Positions 15,632 through 25,800 of a DNA stretch of 44,964 nt are shown here, piece by piece. The notes beneath the pieces are model-generated. The model saw only the letters and a program-made list of their open reading frames with translations, did no database searches and had not been told where the DNA came from. This DNA is from Candidatus Gastranaerophilales bacterium (GTDB lineage: Bacteria > Cyanobacteriota > Vampirovibrionia > Gastranaerophilales > Gastranaerophilaceae). The stretch is taken from NCBI GenBank assembly GCA_944326585.1, contig CALVEN010000010.1, positions 1 to 44,964 on the forward strand. The letters are read 5' to 3'. A program made the position numbers and the translations under genes. Position 1 is the first letter of the stretch. Every line of letters begins with the position of its first letter.

Positions 15632-16606
15632 TTATGATTTAATCATTTTATTTAATGTTTTTAAAATTATATGCTCAGATATATTGTGCTTTTTACAAAT
15701 CGCAAGGGCATATTTTTTTATTTTTTCTCCGTAATCATCTTCAATAGAAATAACAAAAGCTATTTGACCTATTAATTTATCATTATTAGTTTTATTTTTA
15801 ACTATACAGAAATAAAGTTCTTTTCGGATGTTTCTTTTTAATTCTTTAGAAACTTTTATTTGATTATTATTAATAGTTATACCTGTAACTTTTTTATGCC
15901 AAGGTTCTATGATAAATTTTGTTTTTCTTGTATTAATTTGTAAATTAAAAGATTTTGAACGGTAAGGTGATATTAAATTTTCTATATTTTCTTTGATTGT
16001 CATTAGTTCTTGTTTATTATTTGAAGAAAAAAACAAATCATCCGCATATCTAGTATATTTAATATCTCTTTCTTTACAATAATAACTAATGCTATCATCT
16101 AGCTGAGAGCAAACTAAATTCGATAAATATGGAGAACAAATTCCACCTTGAGGAAGCTCTTTACAATAAGTGCATAATTCTGCTAAAATTTCAGATATTT
16201 TCTCAGAATAACCTATATCAATGAATAAATATCTTATTTTATCATATTTAATACTTTGAAAAAAATTACAAAAATCGAACTTCAAAAGATATGAGCTGTT
16301 TTGATGAATCTTTGCATTTTCCAACAAACCATTTTTGCCTTTTACAAAAGCCATTGCTGCGTCGGAGCAAGGAATTTTTTCTAAAATTTCTTTTAGTATA
16401 ATTTTTTGAGCCATTCTTAAATATTTTTTTGGAGCATTAATTATTCTTTTATCTTTAGAATGTTTTTTAGGAATTTTAAATGAGACATATTGTAAAGATT
16501 TTAACATGAAAAACTTATTCAACTGCTTATTAGTAAAAAGAAGCAAATGATTTAAGTCATTCATATTATCTAATTTTGGAAGTTTTAATAATTCAAGTTT
16601 ATCCAT
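15632..16606 (-). CDS. Retron reverse transcriptase
   Basis: Copies part of its own RNA into the msDNA of the retron. The 324 residues carry the catalytic RYADDLFF (about residue 187), PQGGICSPYLSNLV, and both retron hallmarks: NAKIH (the NAxxH motif, about 97-101) and VTG (about 239-241) followed by KVSKELKRNIRKELY in the thumb. There is no maturase or integrase domain, so this is neither a group II intron nor a DGR enzyme. It is encoded directly downstream of its msr-msd RNA and the effector, on one strand. The length is typical of retron enzymes. Confidence 0.93.
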   Translation of the reverse strand: MDKLELLKLPKLDNMNDLNHLLLFTNKQLNKFFMLKSLQYVSFKIPKKHSKDKRIINAPKKYLRMAQKIILKEILEKIPCSDAAMAFVKGKNGLLENAKIHQNSSYLLKFDFCNFFQSIKYDKIRYLFIDIGYSEKISEILAELCTYCKELPQGGICSPYLSNLVCSQLDDSISYYCKERDIKYTRYADDLFFSSNNKQELMTIKENIENLISPYRSKSFNLQINTRKTKFIIEPWHKKVTGITINNNQIKVSKELKRNIRKELYFCIVKNKTNNDKLIGQIAFVISIEDDYGEKIKKYALAICKKHNISEHIILKTLNKMIKS

Positions 16607-16618
16607 GATTATAAAAAA

Positions 16619-16792
16619 AATCGTTATTTTTCTTACTTAGTACGGTTTTAAAAATTGAGCAAAGACTTTTGCGAGATTTTTAAAACCGGACTGTGTCTTC
16701 CAACAGTCTTTAATTATCTTTACGAAGACGCCATCATCCTCAGACAAAATTTATTTTATACAATTTTGTTATATCTAAGAAAAATAACGATT
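16619..16792 (-). ncRNA. Retron msr-msd RNA
   Basis: The gap between effector and reverse transcriptase begins and ends with a 17-bp inverted repeat (16776-16792 and 16619-16635), the a1/a2 pair. Read leftward, a1 ends CTTA and is followed by G16775, a candidate branching guanosine. Then come msr hairpins: ACAAAATT/AATTTTGT (16769-16744) and GACTGT/ACAGTC (16708-16689), whose loop GAAGAC could also pair with GTCTTC at 16729-16724. The msd part is one long hairpin with a 13-bp stem (16643-16655 with 16676-16688) and an inner five-bp GCAAA/TTTGC stem. a1 overlaps the effector stop codon. Confidence 0.9.
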
Positions 16793-17660
16793 AATATCTA
16801 CAACCTATTATAGCTGAAATTATTTCATTGTAAATATCTTTATCATTTTTATTTAAAATTTCACAGATAATATTTTCTGCTTTTTTAGTTATACGAATTT
16901 TATCATCAACTTTTTTGATAAAATTTTCATTAAACAATAATTTTTTTGTTGATGTGAATATTGTATCAAAAAAATTTACATCTTTATTTAAATAATCAAC
17001 AAGTAAATATCTAGTGTAATTAGATAATTTAACCAGAGAAATTTCTTTGAAAAAGTATATTAATAATGCAATAAAATAAAATAATCCCATTAAATTATCA
17101 ATACTTCTTGTATTTCTATTGCTTATAGCAACTTCTTTAAATTTAGATTTTAATTTCTTGATTAACGAACTCTTATTTGAATTATTATAATAATATACTG
17201 AATTTATAAATTTTTTCTCCATATATTTTATTGGACCAAGACTTATAAATGATTTCGAATTTCTGAAATTTTCATGGTTCAAAATTATCAACTTATTTTT
17301 TAATTCCTCAGCATTAGTAAAAGCACCTAATTCACAAACGGACCCCCAACTTTCACAAGCAATGCATATAAAATCAACTTGAGACGCTAACCAATTTTCT
17401 AAAGTTAAATAATCAGCATTTTTATTCATTTTAAAATAATCTTCAAAAATAGCTTCTGGATAGAAAATTCTAACAAAAGGAACTCGTTCAAAATTTTCTT
17501 TTAAAAAATTTCTTAAATTTAGTTCCTCGGTACTACCACCACAAAGGAATATATCTACTTGATTTTTCTGAAAATCTGTATAAATAAATTCGTAAATTTT
17601 TACTAATAAATCAATTTCTTTAATAGAAGGTTTATCACCATAATTTATTGCAACTGTCAT
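16791..17660 (-). CDS. Retron effector, nucleoside deoxyribosyltransferase-like with C-terminal wHTH
   Basis: The toxic arm of the retron. The N-terminal domain (about residues 1-155) is NDT/TIR-like: DIFLCGGS near the start and ESWGSVCELGAF (about 103-114) with the Glu expected at the active site. The C-terminal part (about 170-289) is helical and ends in a winged-helix-like stretch (KVDDKIRITKKAENIICEIL). In type II-A retrons such as Eco1, the related effector is held by RT-msDNA and attacks a nucleotide cofactor, reportedly NAD, once phage disturbs the complex. ATG 17660 is chosen: TATTAT lies exactly six bases upstream; a GTG at 17675 overlaps that promoter. Confidence 0.85.
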   Translation of the reverse strand: MTVAINYGDKPSIKEIDLLVKIYEFIYTDFQKNQVDIFLCGGSTEELNLRNFLKENFERVPFVRIFYPEAIFEDYFKMNKNADYLTLENWLASQVDFICIACESWGSVCELGAFTNAEELKNKLIILNHENFRNSKSFISLGPIKYMEKKFINSVYYYNNSNKSSLIKKLKSKFKEVAISNRNTRSIDNLMGLFYFIALLIYFFKEISLVKLSNYTRYLLVDYLNKDVNFFDTIFTSTKKLLFNENFIKKVDDKIRITKKAENIICEILNKNDKDIYNEIISAIIGCRY

Positions 17661-17666
17661 TTTTTT

Positions 17667-17672
17667 ATAATA
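17667..17672 (-). promoter_or_regulatory. -10 element of the retron operon, leaderless spacing
   Basis: TATTAT, then AAAAAA, then ATG 17660. The whole retron (effector, RNA, RT) probably starts from here. It faces away from hsdM. Confidence 0.45.
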
Positions 17673-17770
17673 CACAAAAAATTCTTTTTTAGAAACCTAA
17701 TTAATCATAAAAATGGAGGATTTACCATATTTACATTTCTTAATATATTTAATATAAAATGAGGTATAGT

Positions 17771-19357
17771 ATGGGTTTTGATTTGAAAGATTTTCAGAAT
17801 AAGCTATGGAAAACAGCTGATGATTTACGTGCTAATTCCAGTTTGAAATATAATGAGTTTTCTACTCCTGTATTAGGATTGATATTCTTGCGTTTTGCAG
17901 ATTATCGTTTTCAAAAAGCAAAACCTGAGATAGAAAAATTAAAATCTACCGCCTCTCGTAGAGCGTTTGATGAGAAAAATGCTTATCAAGCAAGAGGAGT
18001 TTTATTTGTCCCTAAAAAAGCCTCTTATAAATATCTTTTAAATCTTCCTGAAGGTGAAAGTGCAGGTAGTGCATTAAACGAAGCTATGTCATTAATGGAA
18101 AACGAAAACTCTATTCTTAAAGGAGTTTTGCCTAAAAATTATTTAAGAATCCCTGATGACTTATTAGTTTCAACAATGAAAATCTTTAATGATGTTGAGT
18201 TTGACCGCAACAATGGTGATATATTTGGTAAAGTTTATGAATTCTTCTTAGGTAAATTTGCAAGCTCAGAAGGACAAAAAGGTGGAGAATTCTATACACC
18301 TACATGTTTGGTAAAACTACTTGTTGAAATTATGAAGCCATTTCATGGTAATGTTTATGACCCAGCATGTGGTTCGGGCGGTATGTTTGTTCAAACTGCA
18401 GAGTTTGCCAAAAGAGAAAATAAAGACTCTGATAAATCTGTTAACGATTTGATAACTGTTGAAGGTCAAGAAAAAACAGAAGAAACTGTTAGATGGTGTA
18501 AAATGAACCTTGCAGTCCACGGTCTTGAAGGTGATGTTAAACAAGCAAACAGTTTTTATGAAGATGTATTTAACTCAGTAGGTAAATATAATTTTGTTCT
18601 AGCAAATCCTCCATTTAACGTTGATGGGGTAGATAAAGAGAGATTGAAAGGTGATAAAAGATTCCCATTCGGATTACCAAAAGCCGATAACGCTAACTAT
18701 CTGTGGATTCAAATGTTTTACTCTGCACTAAAGACTCCAGAGAATGGGGAAAACTCTCGTGCAGGATTTGTAATGCCAAATTCTGCAAGTGATGCTAGAC
18801 AAACAGAACAGACTATTCGAGAAAAGATTATCCAAGACAATGCCGTTGATGTAATGGTATCAGTTGGCTCAAATATGTTTCATAACGTAACTTTACCTTG
18901 TACCCTTTGGTTTTTGGATAAAGGAAAGAAAAATACCGATAGAAAAGATAAAGTACTTTTCTTAGATGTAAGAGAAATTTATACTCAAATAGATAGAGCT
19001 CATAGAGAATTCACTGATGAACAAATAGAATTTATTACAAATATTGTCAAGTTATATAGAGGGGAAGCTCCTGAATACAAATGGGGTAGTAAAAAACTAA
19101 CCCTTGAACATTTTCCTGATGAAAAATATAAAGATATAAAAGGTCTTTGTAAAGTTGCAACTATTACAGACATAGAAAAACAAGGATGGAGCTTAAATGC
19201 AGGACGTTATGTAGGAGTAAAAGAAGTCGAAGAAGAAGACTATATCTTCGAAGAAAAACTCCAAGAGTTGAACTCTGAACTAGAAAAGTTAAATTCTGAA
19301 TCCAAAGACCTTGAAGAAAAGATTGCACATAATATAAAACAATTGTTAGGTGTGTAA
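17771..19357 (+). CDS. hsdM: Type I restriction-modification methyltransferase subunit
   Basis: Methylates adenine within the site chosen by HsdS; two copies join one HsdS. The 528 residues have the helical HsdM N domain ([23 protein letters not shown]), the AdoMet motif [10 protein letters not shown] (about residue 198), the catalytic NPPF (about 279) and a C-terminal coiled coil ([22 protein letters not shown]) that should contact HsdS. ATG 17771 is preferred because GAGGT lies seven bases upstream; ATG 17759 contains that site. First gene of the operon hsdM-hsdS-x-y-z-hsdR. Confidence 0.95.
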   Translation: MGFDLKDFQNKLWKTADDLRANSSLKYNEFSTPVLGLIFLRFADYRFQKAKPEIEKLKSTASRRAFDEKNAYQARGVLFVPKKASYKYLLNLPEGESAGSALNEAMSLMENENSILKGVLPKNYLRIPDDLLVSTMKIFNDVEFDRNNGDIFGKVYEFFLGKFASSEGQKGGEFYTPTCLVKLLVEIMKPFHGNVYDPACGSGGMFVQTAEFAKRENKDSDKSVNDLITVEGQEKTEETVRWCKMNLAVHGLEGDVKQANSFYEDVFNSVGKYNFVLANPPFNVDGVDKERLKGDKRFPFGLPKADNANYLWIQMFYSALKTPENGENSRAGFVMPNSASDARQTEQTIREKIIQDNAVDVMVSVGSNMFHNVTLPCTLWFLDKGKKNTDRKDKVLFLDVREIYTQIDRAHREFTDEQIEFITNIVKLYRGEAPEYKWGSKKLTLEHFPDEKYKDIKGLCKVATITDIEKQGWSLNAGRYVGVKEVEEEDYIFEEKLQELNSELEKLNSESKDLEEKIAHNIKQLLGV

Positions 19358-19358
19358 G

Positions 19359-20633
19359 ATGGTAAATAAATGCTATAAAAAACTATCCGATATTTGCTCA
19401 TTAATAGCAGATTGTGTCAATAAAACCGCTCCAAAAGTTGATTTTGTTACACCGTATAAAATGCTACGAACGACTAACATAAAAAATGGATACATTGATT
19501 TTGAAAATGTTAGTTATGTTACAAAAGAAATATTTGAAAAATGGACTAGGAGGTGTCTTCCTCAATATGGAGATATTATTTTAACAAGAGAAGCTCCAGT
19601 TGGAGAAATAGGACGTTTTAATATAGACTCAGATAATTATTTTTTAGGTCAACGATTATTTTTATATAGAGCGAATCCTGAGTTGTTGGATTGGAATTAT
19701 TTGGCATATGCATTACTGAGTCCTGAAATGAAAGGCATATTGTCTGGGATTTCTAATGGTTCTACAGTTGCACATATAAAAGTTCCAGATGCTGAACATT
19801 TAAAAATCCCTTATTTCCCAATAAAATTTCAAAGGAAAATTGGTAAAATTTTATCAAACTATGATGATTTGATAGAGAATAACAACAGGCGTATAAAGAT
19901 ATTAGAGGAGATGGCACAGAAGATATATAAAGAGTGGTTTGTAGATTTCAAATTCCCCGGACACGAAACCACAATATTCAAAGATTCCCCTCTAGGTAAA
20001 ATACCAAATGATTGGGAGGTAAAAAAAGTTGTTGAATTATCTACATTATCAAAAGGAAAATCTTATAAAAGTTCTGAATTGGTTGATAAAAAAGATGGTT
20101 TACCTTTTTTAAATTTAAAATGTGTTGAAAGAGATGGCGGATTTAAAAGAGAAGGTTTAAAGTGGTTCTGTGGAAAGTATAATGATAACCAAGTTGTTTT
20201 ACCTGAAGATATAATTATGGCAGTTACAGATATGACTCAAGAAAGGAAATTAGTTGCTAGACCTGCAAGAATTCCTCATAACTGGTATAAAAAATATATT
20301 ATGTCTATGGATTTAGTTAAATTAGTTGCTAATAATGATATAAATAAAACGTACCTTTATTCGTTGTTAAAATATTCTAACTTTTCAGATGAAGTAAAGA
20401 ATCATGCAAATGGTGTCAATGTATTGCATCTTAATCCTCAAAATATTGAACAATTTGAACTTGTTGTTGCAAGTGAACCACTAAGAAATAATTTTGGGGA
20501 ATTTGCTAAAAGAATATTTAATCAAATAGATGTTTTATATTTAAAAAACGAAAACTTAAAACAAACACGTGATGTATTGCTTCCTCGCCTAATCTCCGGC
20601 GAAATTAACGTTGAAAATATGGAGGTGTTGTAA
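19359..20633 (+). CDS. hsdS: Type I restriction-modification specificity subunit
   Basis: Sets the DNA sequence recognised by the restriction and modification complexes. The 424 residues hold two target-recognition domains (about 1-155 and 215-375), each followed by a conserved helical region: NNRRIKILEEMAQKIYKEWF and NENLKQTRDVLLPRLISGEI. The second recognition domain starts at LGKIPNDWEVKKV, the usual boundary. Both halves look complete. It begins one base after the hsdM stop. I found no second or inverted hsdS fragment, so there is no sign of specificity switching here. Confidence 0.93.
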   Translation: MVNKCYKKLSDICSLIADCVNKTAPKVDFVTPYKMLRTTNIKNGYIDFENVSYVTKEIFEKWTRRCLPQYGDIILTREAPVGEIGRFNIDSDNYFLGQRLFLYRANPELLDWNYLAYALLSPEMKGILSGISNGSTVAHIKVPDAEHLKIPYFPIKFQRKIGKILSNYDDLIENNNRRIKILEEMAQKIYKEWFVDFKFPGHETTIFKDSPLGKIPNDWEVKKVVELSTLSKGKSYKSSELVDKKDGLPFLNLKCVERDGGFKREGLKWFCGKYNDNQVVLPEDIIMAVTDMTQERKLVARPARIPHNWYKKYIMSMDLVKLVANNDINKTYLYSLLKYSNFSDEVKNHANGVNVLHLNPQNIEQFELVVASEPLRNNFGEFAKRIFNQIDVLYLKNENLKQTRDVLLPRLISGEINVENMEVL

Positions 20634-20641
20634 AAGAGCTG

Positions 20642-21112
20642 TTGTTTTCAATAATTAATTTTTTCTTAAGTTTTCAGCATTTGGTCGTTTTTGCAGGTAC
20701 AATTGCAGTGTTATTATTTATTGTAAAAAGAAATATTATAATGAAATTTTTTGAAAAATATATACATACCATTTGGTTTATATTTGTGTTTTCAACAACA
20801 ATGTATTATTGCTGTAAAAATTGGGCTGTGATTGTTGCAGCAAAGCCTTATGAATGTAATTTTATATTGTTTTGCTTTTTGCTTATTCTTGCCCTTTTGC
20901 CGTATATTTCAAATTTTAAAATTTTTAATTTCGAAGGAAAAATTAATAACCCACTTTGCCCTACAAAGAAATTGGCAGAAGAAAATCTAACTAAAATTGA
21001 AGATAAGACTCCTATTCAAAACAATGTGAATTTGAATATTCAAGTTAACCAAGAAGAATACAAAAAACAAATAGCAAAAATATTGCAAGAAAAGGGGGTT
21101 AAAAATGAATAA
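20642..21112 (+). CDS. Small membrane protein inside the type I operon, unknown
   Basis: A 156-residue protein with three membrane helices (about residues 10-28, 42-60, 75-93) and a charged cytosolic tail that ends in a helix (NIQVNQEEYKKQIAKILQEK). The frame opens with TTG 20642, eight bases after hsdS; the first ATG is at 20741 and would remove the first helix, so I keep TTG with some doubt. Its last codons overlap the start of the next gene. I do not recognise it. Its place between hsdS and hsdR suggests a role linked to restriction, or simply cargo. Confidence 0.6.
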   Translation: MFSIINFFLSFQHLVVFAGTIAVLLFIVKRNIIMKFFEKYIHTIWFIFVFSTTMYYCCKNWAVIVAAKPYECNFILFCFLLILALLPYISNFKIFNFEGKINNPLCPTKKLAEENLTKIEDKTPIQNNVNLNIQVNQEEYKKQIAKILQEKGVKNE

Positions 21113-21401
21113 CCCAATATATCAAATATTTAATACTCAAAAAACAAATATTCAAAATGTAAAATTAATAACAGATGCAGCCAATAAAGGTATTGAACTA
21201 ATGAATCGTGAAATTGATTATGCTTTATTGAATGCTTATCAAAATTATATTATTTCTATTTTAAATATTGTTTCTAATAATACAAAAACTAATTATATTG
21301 ATTTATATAATAGATTTTGTATTTCAAATTGTTATTTGTCATGCTATGATCAATTAAAAAGAAATATAGAGTTTTTAATTGATTTGGCAAAACGGTTATA
21401 A
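21105..21401 (+). CDS. Small helical protein of unknown function
   Basis: Ninety-eight residues, almost entirely predicted helix, Asn- and Tyr-rich, without a signal peptide or membrane segment. AGGGGG lies just before the ATG, which overlaps the preceding stop codon by eight bases, so the two genes are translationally coupled. A 128-base gap follows before the next gene. No family recognised. Confidence 0.6.
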   Translation: MNNPIYQIFNTQKTNIQNVKLITDAANKGIELMNREIDYALLNAYQNYIISILNIVSNNTKTNYIDLYNRFCISNCYLSCYDQLKRNIEFLIDLAKRL

Positions 21402-21529
21402 TTGAATAATTTTATCTAGATAAATATTGTTTTATACTAATTATTCTTTTTAAGTTATAAATACAAATTATGCATTTTCTGAAATATCTGTTTAAATATT
21501 TACTAATATATTTATAGTATTATTGAATT

Positions 21530-22759
21530 ATGAATAATCATGGGTATTTATTTTGTAATTACGACTTAAACCAAATTTTAGAAAAATCTAAACAAAGTAT
21601 TCAAGAAAAAATACAATCTGAATCTAATGAATATATCGCAAATGTTAATCAAGATGATTACTTATCTTGTATTCAAGCTTCATTTAATATCGAATGTCCA
21701 ATATTAAATGAAGAGAAAATTAGTATTGAAAAGAAAGAAGCTAGAATAGAAAAATATAATCGTTATTTTTCTGAAACAGGATATGTTGACGGAATTATTA
21801 TAAAAGTTACAATCCCTTTTACTGGTGATCCGGATTTATTTTTAGCTAGAGCAAATACTTTTTCATCTAGGCATCCTATAGGTGACGTTTCTAATCATCA
21901 AGTAACTCTCTCTTTTCCACTTGCGATATATGAGCTTGAAGAAACTGATATAAACCAAAGAATTCAAGACGAAATTAATATTATAAAAAAATATTTAAGT
22001 TTCGTAGAAAAAGATTTAAATGCTTTTAATAGTTCTATTAAAACAATCGCGAAAGCTGCAATAGATTATAAAATTGACAAATATAACAAAATAAACAGTT
22101 TTGTAAAAGGAATTAAATATGAATTAAAAACAAATGAACACATTCCAGAAACATATAAAATCCCAAATGTTGTTAGAAAAATAGAAATAATAAGACCAGA
22201 ATTAAAAAAGTTAATTCCAGAACCGGTTTTAGAAGATGAAGAATATAATCATATATTAAAAATCTGTTCAGATATGTCATTAGTAATGGAACGAAGTCCA
22301 AAATCTTTTGCTCAAATGGATGAAGAAGCTTTAAGAACTCATTTCCTTGTTCAGTTAAATGGTCATTATCAGGGACAAGCTACTGGTGAAACATTTAATT
22401 CTAATGGAAAAACAGATATTTTGATAAGAAATGATAACCAAAATGTTTTTATTGCTGAGTGCAAATTTTGGAAAGGTAAAAAGGGCTATTTATCTACAAT
22501 TGACCAATTATTAGGATATGTAACTTATCGAGATACAAAAACTGCGATATTCATGTTTGTGAAAAATAAAAATTTTACAGAAGTTTTCCAGCAAATGAAA
22601 GAAACTGTAACTGAACATCCAAATTTTATAAAATTTATTGATTCTTATACACCTCCAAAAGATTCTTCTGCATTTAGATGTGAATTTAAAAACCAAAATG
22701 ATGAAGAAAAACATTTTTATATTACGTTTATGGCTTTTTGCATTCCTGATGGAGATTAG
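21530..22759 (+). CDS. PD-(D/E)XK-like nuclease within the type I operon
   Basis: A 409-residue protein. About residues 1-190 are an uncharacterised helical and beta region (a central stretch reads VKVTIPFTGDPDLFLARANT with I for the first V). The C-terminal third resembles a restriction-endonuclease fold: NSNGKTDILIRNDNQNVFI supplies the Asp, and AECKFWKGKK (about 308-317) the E-x-K, followed by DQLLGYVTYRDTKTAIFMF. This layout is seen in stand-alone nuclease domains of anti-phage proteins. It lies between hsdS and hsdR with its own upstream gap, so it may have a separate promoter. Function unproven. Confidence 0.65.
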   Translation: MNNHGYLFCNYDLNQILEKSKQSIQEKIQSESNEYIANVNQDDYLSCIQASFNIECPILNEEKISIEKKEARIEKYNRYFSETGYVDGIIIKVTIPFTGDPDLFLARANTFSSRHPIGDVSNHQVTLSFPLAIYELEETDINQRIQDEINIIKKYLSFVEKDLNAFNSSIKTIAKAAIDYKIDKYNKINSFVKGIKYELKTNEHIPETYKIPNVVRKIEIIRPELKKLIPEPVLEDEEYNHILKICSDMSLVMERSPKSFAQMDEEALRTHFLVQLNGHYQGQATGETFNSNGKTDILIRNDNQNVFIAECKFWKGKKGYLSTIDQLLGYVTYRDTKTAIFMFVKNKNFTEVFQQMKETVTEHPNFIKFIDSYTPPKDSSAFRCEFKNQNDEEKHFYITFMAFCIPDGD

Positions 22760-22810
22760 TAATATTGTTTATTAACAAAATTTATGTTAGTCTGAATTTG
22801 GAGAATATGA

Positions 22811-25800
22811 ATGCATAAATTATCAGAAGAAGCATTTGAAAAAGACTTAATGCAGGAATGTAAAGATTCACTAGGGTTTGAACTTTTTGACGCAACCTAT
22901 GAAATCGTTGGTTCTGATGATTCTACTTTTGGGAGACAAACAACAGAAGAAGTTATTTTATCTAAAAACCTAAGAAATGCATTGGAAAAATTAAATCCTG
23001 ATTTACCTCAAGAGGCTATTGATAATGCATTTTATGAATTAACTCAAAATTTATCAAATAAAACAGAAATTGGTGCTAACCAGTTTATTTATAAAATTAT
23101 TAAAGATGGGGTTAAAGTTCAATTTAAAGATAACAACGGAATTGATTCCAGTGATATTGTGAAAGTTATTGACTTTAATAGACCTAAAGAAAATGATTTT
23201 TTACTCGTTAGGCAGTTTAAGATCTCAGGAGAAAGATACAATTGTAGAGCTGATTTGATTTTATTTGTAAACGGTTTACCTCTTGTATTCATTGAATTAA
23301 AAGCAACTCATAAACACATAGAAAATGCTTTTTATAATAACATCACTCATTATAAAAAAGAAATTCCGCAAGTATTCTGGTATAACGCTTTTATTGTGGT
23401 ATCTAATGGAACAGATGCTAAATTCGGAACTATTACTTCTAAATGGGAACATTTTTCAGATTGGAAGAAAATAAGTAATGAAAATGAAAAGGGTATAATT
23501 TCTGCTGATATTTTATTGAAAGGAATGTGTTCTCCAGATAATCTACTCGATATTATTGAAAATTATACACTATATCAAGAAACAAAGGGCGGAACAATAA
23601 AAATTTGCGCAAAAAATCACCAATTTTTGGGTGTTAATACTGCTATTGAGAATTTTGAAAGCAATAAAGATGGGAAATTAGGAGTTTTTTGGCATACCCA
23701 AGGTAGTGGTAAAAGTTTTTCAATGATATTTTTTGTTCAAAAAATACTGAGAAAAGTCAAAGGAAATTGGACATTTCTAATCGTTACAGATAGAACAGAC
23801 TTAGATGATCAAATATATAAAAACTTTGTTTCAACAGGAGCTGTGACAGAACAAAATGTTCAAGCTACAACAAGAGAACATTTAAAACAACTTTTAAGAG
23901 AAGATCATAGAACAGTGTTTACTATGATTCAAAAATTTGGTACTGAAGAAAAAGGACAAAGTTTTGAAAAAATTTCTGATAGAGATGATATTATTGTAAT
24001 TACTGATGAAGCCCACCGAACTCAGTATGGAACGCTCGCTATGAACATGCGAGAAGCCTTGCCAAATGCAAAATTTATAGCATTTACAGGCACTCCATTA
24101 ATGAAGGATGATGAAAAAACTAAACTTGTATTTGGTGATTATGTTAGTAAATACACTTTCAAACAATCTATTGAAGATCATGCAACTGTTCCATTGTATT
24201 ATGAAGCTCGAATTCCCCGAATGCAGCTTACAAATGATGAATTAGAAGAGGATTTACAAAATATCATTGATTCTGCAGATTTTACTCCCGAACAAGAGGA
24301 ACAGTTTGAAAAAGAATATGTAAATATGTATCAGGTAATTACAAGGGAAGATAGGCTTGATGCAATTGCAAAAGATGTTGTTGAACATTTTATGAACCGC
24401 GGTTTTATGGGAAAAGCTATGTATGTTGCAATCGATAAAGCAACTGCGGTCAAAATGTATAATAAAGTCAAAAATGAATGGGGAAAATATATACAAAAAC
24501 TAAAAAATAAACTTAAAACAGCAAATGATGATCTTAAAGAAATTATCAAAAAAGATATCGATTATATGGAAGAAACCGATATGGCTGTCGTTGTGTCCCC
24601 TTCACAAAATGAAATTGAACAATTAAAACAAAAAGGCGTTGATATTACTCCTCACAGAACAAGAATGAAAAATGAGGATTTAGCAACAAACTTTAAAAAT
24701 GAAAAACATCCGCTACGCCTAGTTTTTGTTTGTGCAATGTGGGTTACGGGTTTTGATTGTCCTACTATTTCGACATTGTATCTTGATAAAATTTTAAAAG
24801 AACATACTTTAATGCAAACAATTGCCAGAGCTAATAGAGTATCAGAAGGAAAGTTTAATGGTCTAATTGTTGATTACATTGGGATATTCAAAGCATTGCA
24901 AAAAGCTTTGGCGATTTATGGTGAGCCAACAGAACCTGCAGATAATGATGAAGATCCGGCAGAAACTAAGACAAAATTAATTGAGCTTCTTGAAAATGAA
25001 TCGAAAAAGATGAAGAATTTACTTGATTCTAAGGGAATTAATGTGGATAAAATATTTGATACAAGAGCATTAGAATGTATTAAAAATACAGAAGAAGCTG
25101 TAAGTAAATTATTGGAGAATGAAAAAACAAAAGAAGATTTCTTAAAATATACACAAAATTTAAAAATGTTATTCAAGGCTATATTACCAGATTCAGAAGC
25201 AAGAAGATATGCCAAATTAGTTTTTGTGTCTTCAGTGATTTATTCAAAAATAAAAGAAGCTTTAGTAGAATATGTAGACAAAACAGAAGTAAAAAGACTT
25301 GCACTGCAAGTAGAAGAGTTGTTAAATGAATCAATAAAACTAGCATCTTATAAAATTAATTCTGGAGAAAAATTAGATTTAAGTAAAATTAATTTTGAAG
25401 AACTTCAAAGACGAATTCTAAAAGAGAAAAAACTTGCATTATTAGAAAAATTAAAAGCATCTATAAGTTCTAAATTATCTTCGATGTTGAAACTAAATGA
25501 TATGAGAAAGCATTTTCAAGAGAAATTTGAACAAATTATTGAAGATTATAATAATGGTAAGTTAACTATGGAACAAATGTATGTACAGCTCGTTGCTTTA
25601 ACTAACCAGCTAACAGAAGAAGAAAAACGCCATTTGGATGAAAATTTATCAGAAGAAGAACTCGCAATTTTAGATATTTTAACAAAACCTGAGCCAAAGC
25701 TTTCCAAAAAAGAATTTGAGACTGTTAAATTAGCAGCACAAAAATTGGTAAAAGTAATAAAAAAAGAAAAATTAGTTTTGGATTGGCGCAAAAAACAATC

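Noticed and set aside
15632-16606. Diversity-generating retroelement or group II intron reverse transcriptase
   Set aside because: NAxxH and VTG motifs and the adjacent msr-msd RNA identify a retron; there is no template/variable repeat pair and no maturase domain.
14932-20633. Recombinase-driven hsdS phase variation
   Set aside because: Only one hsdS is present and no inverted partial hsdS or matching repeats were found near the recombinase.
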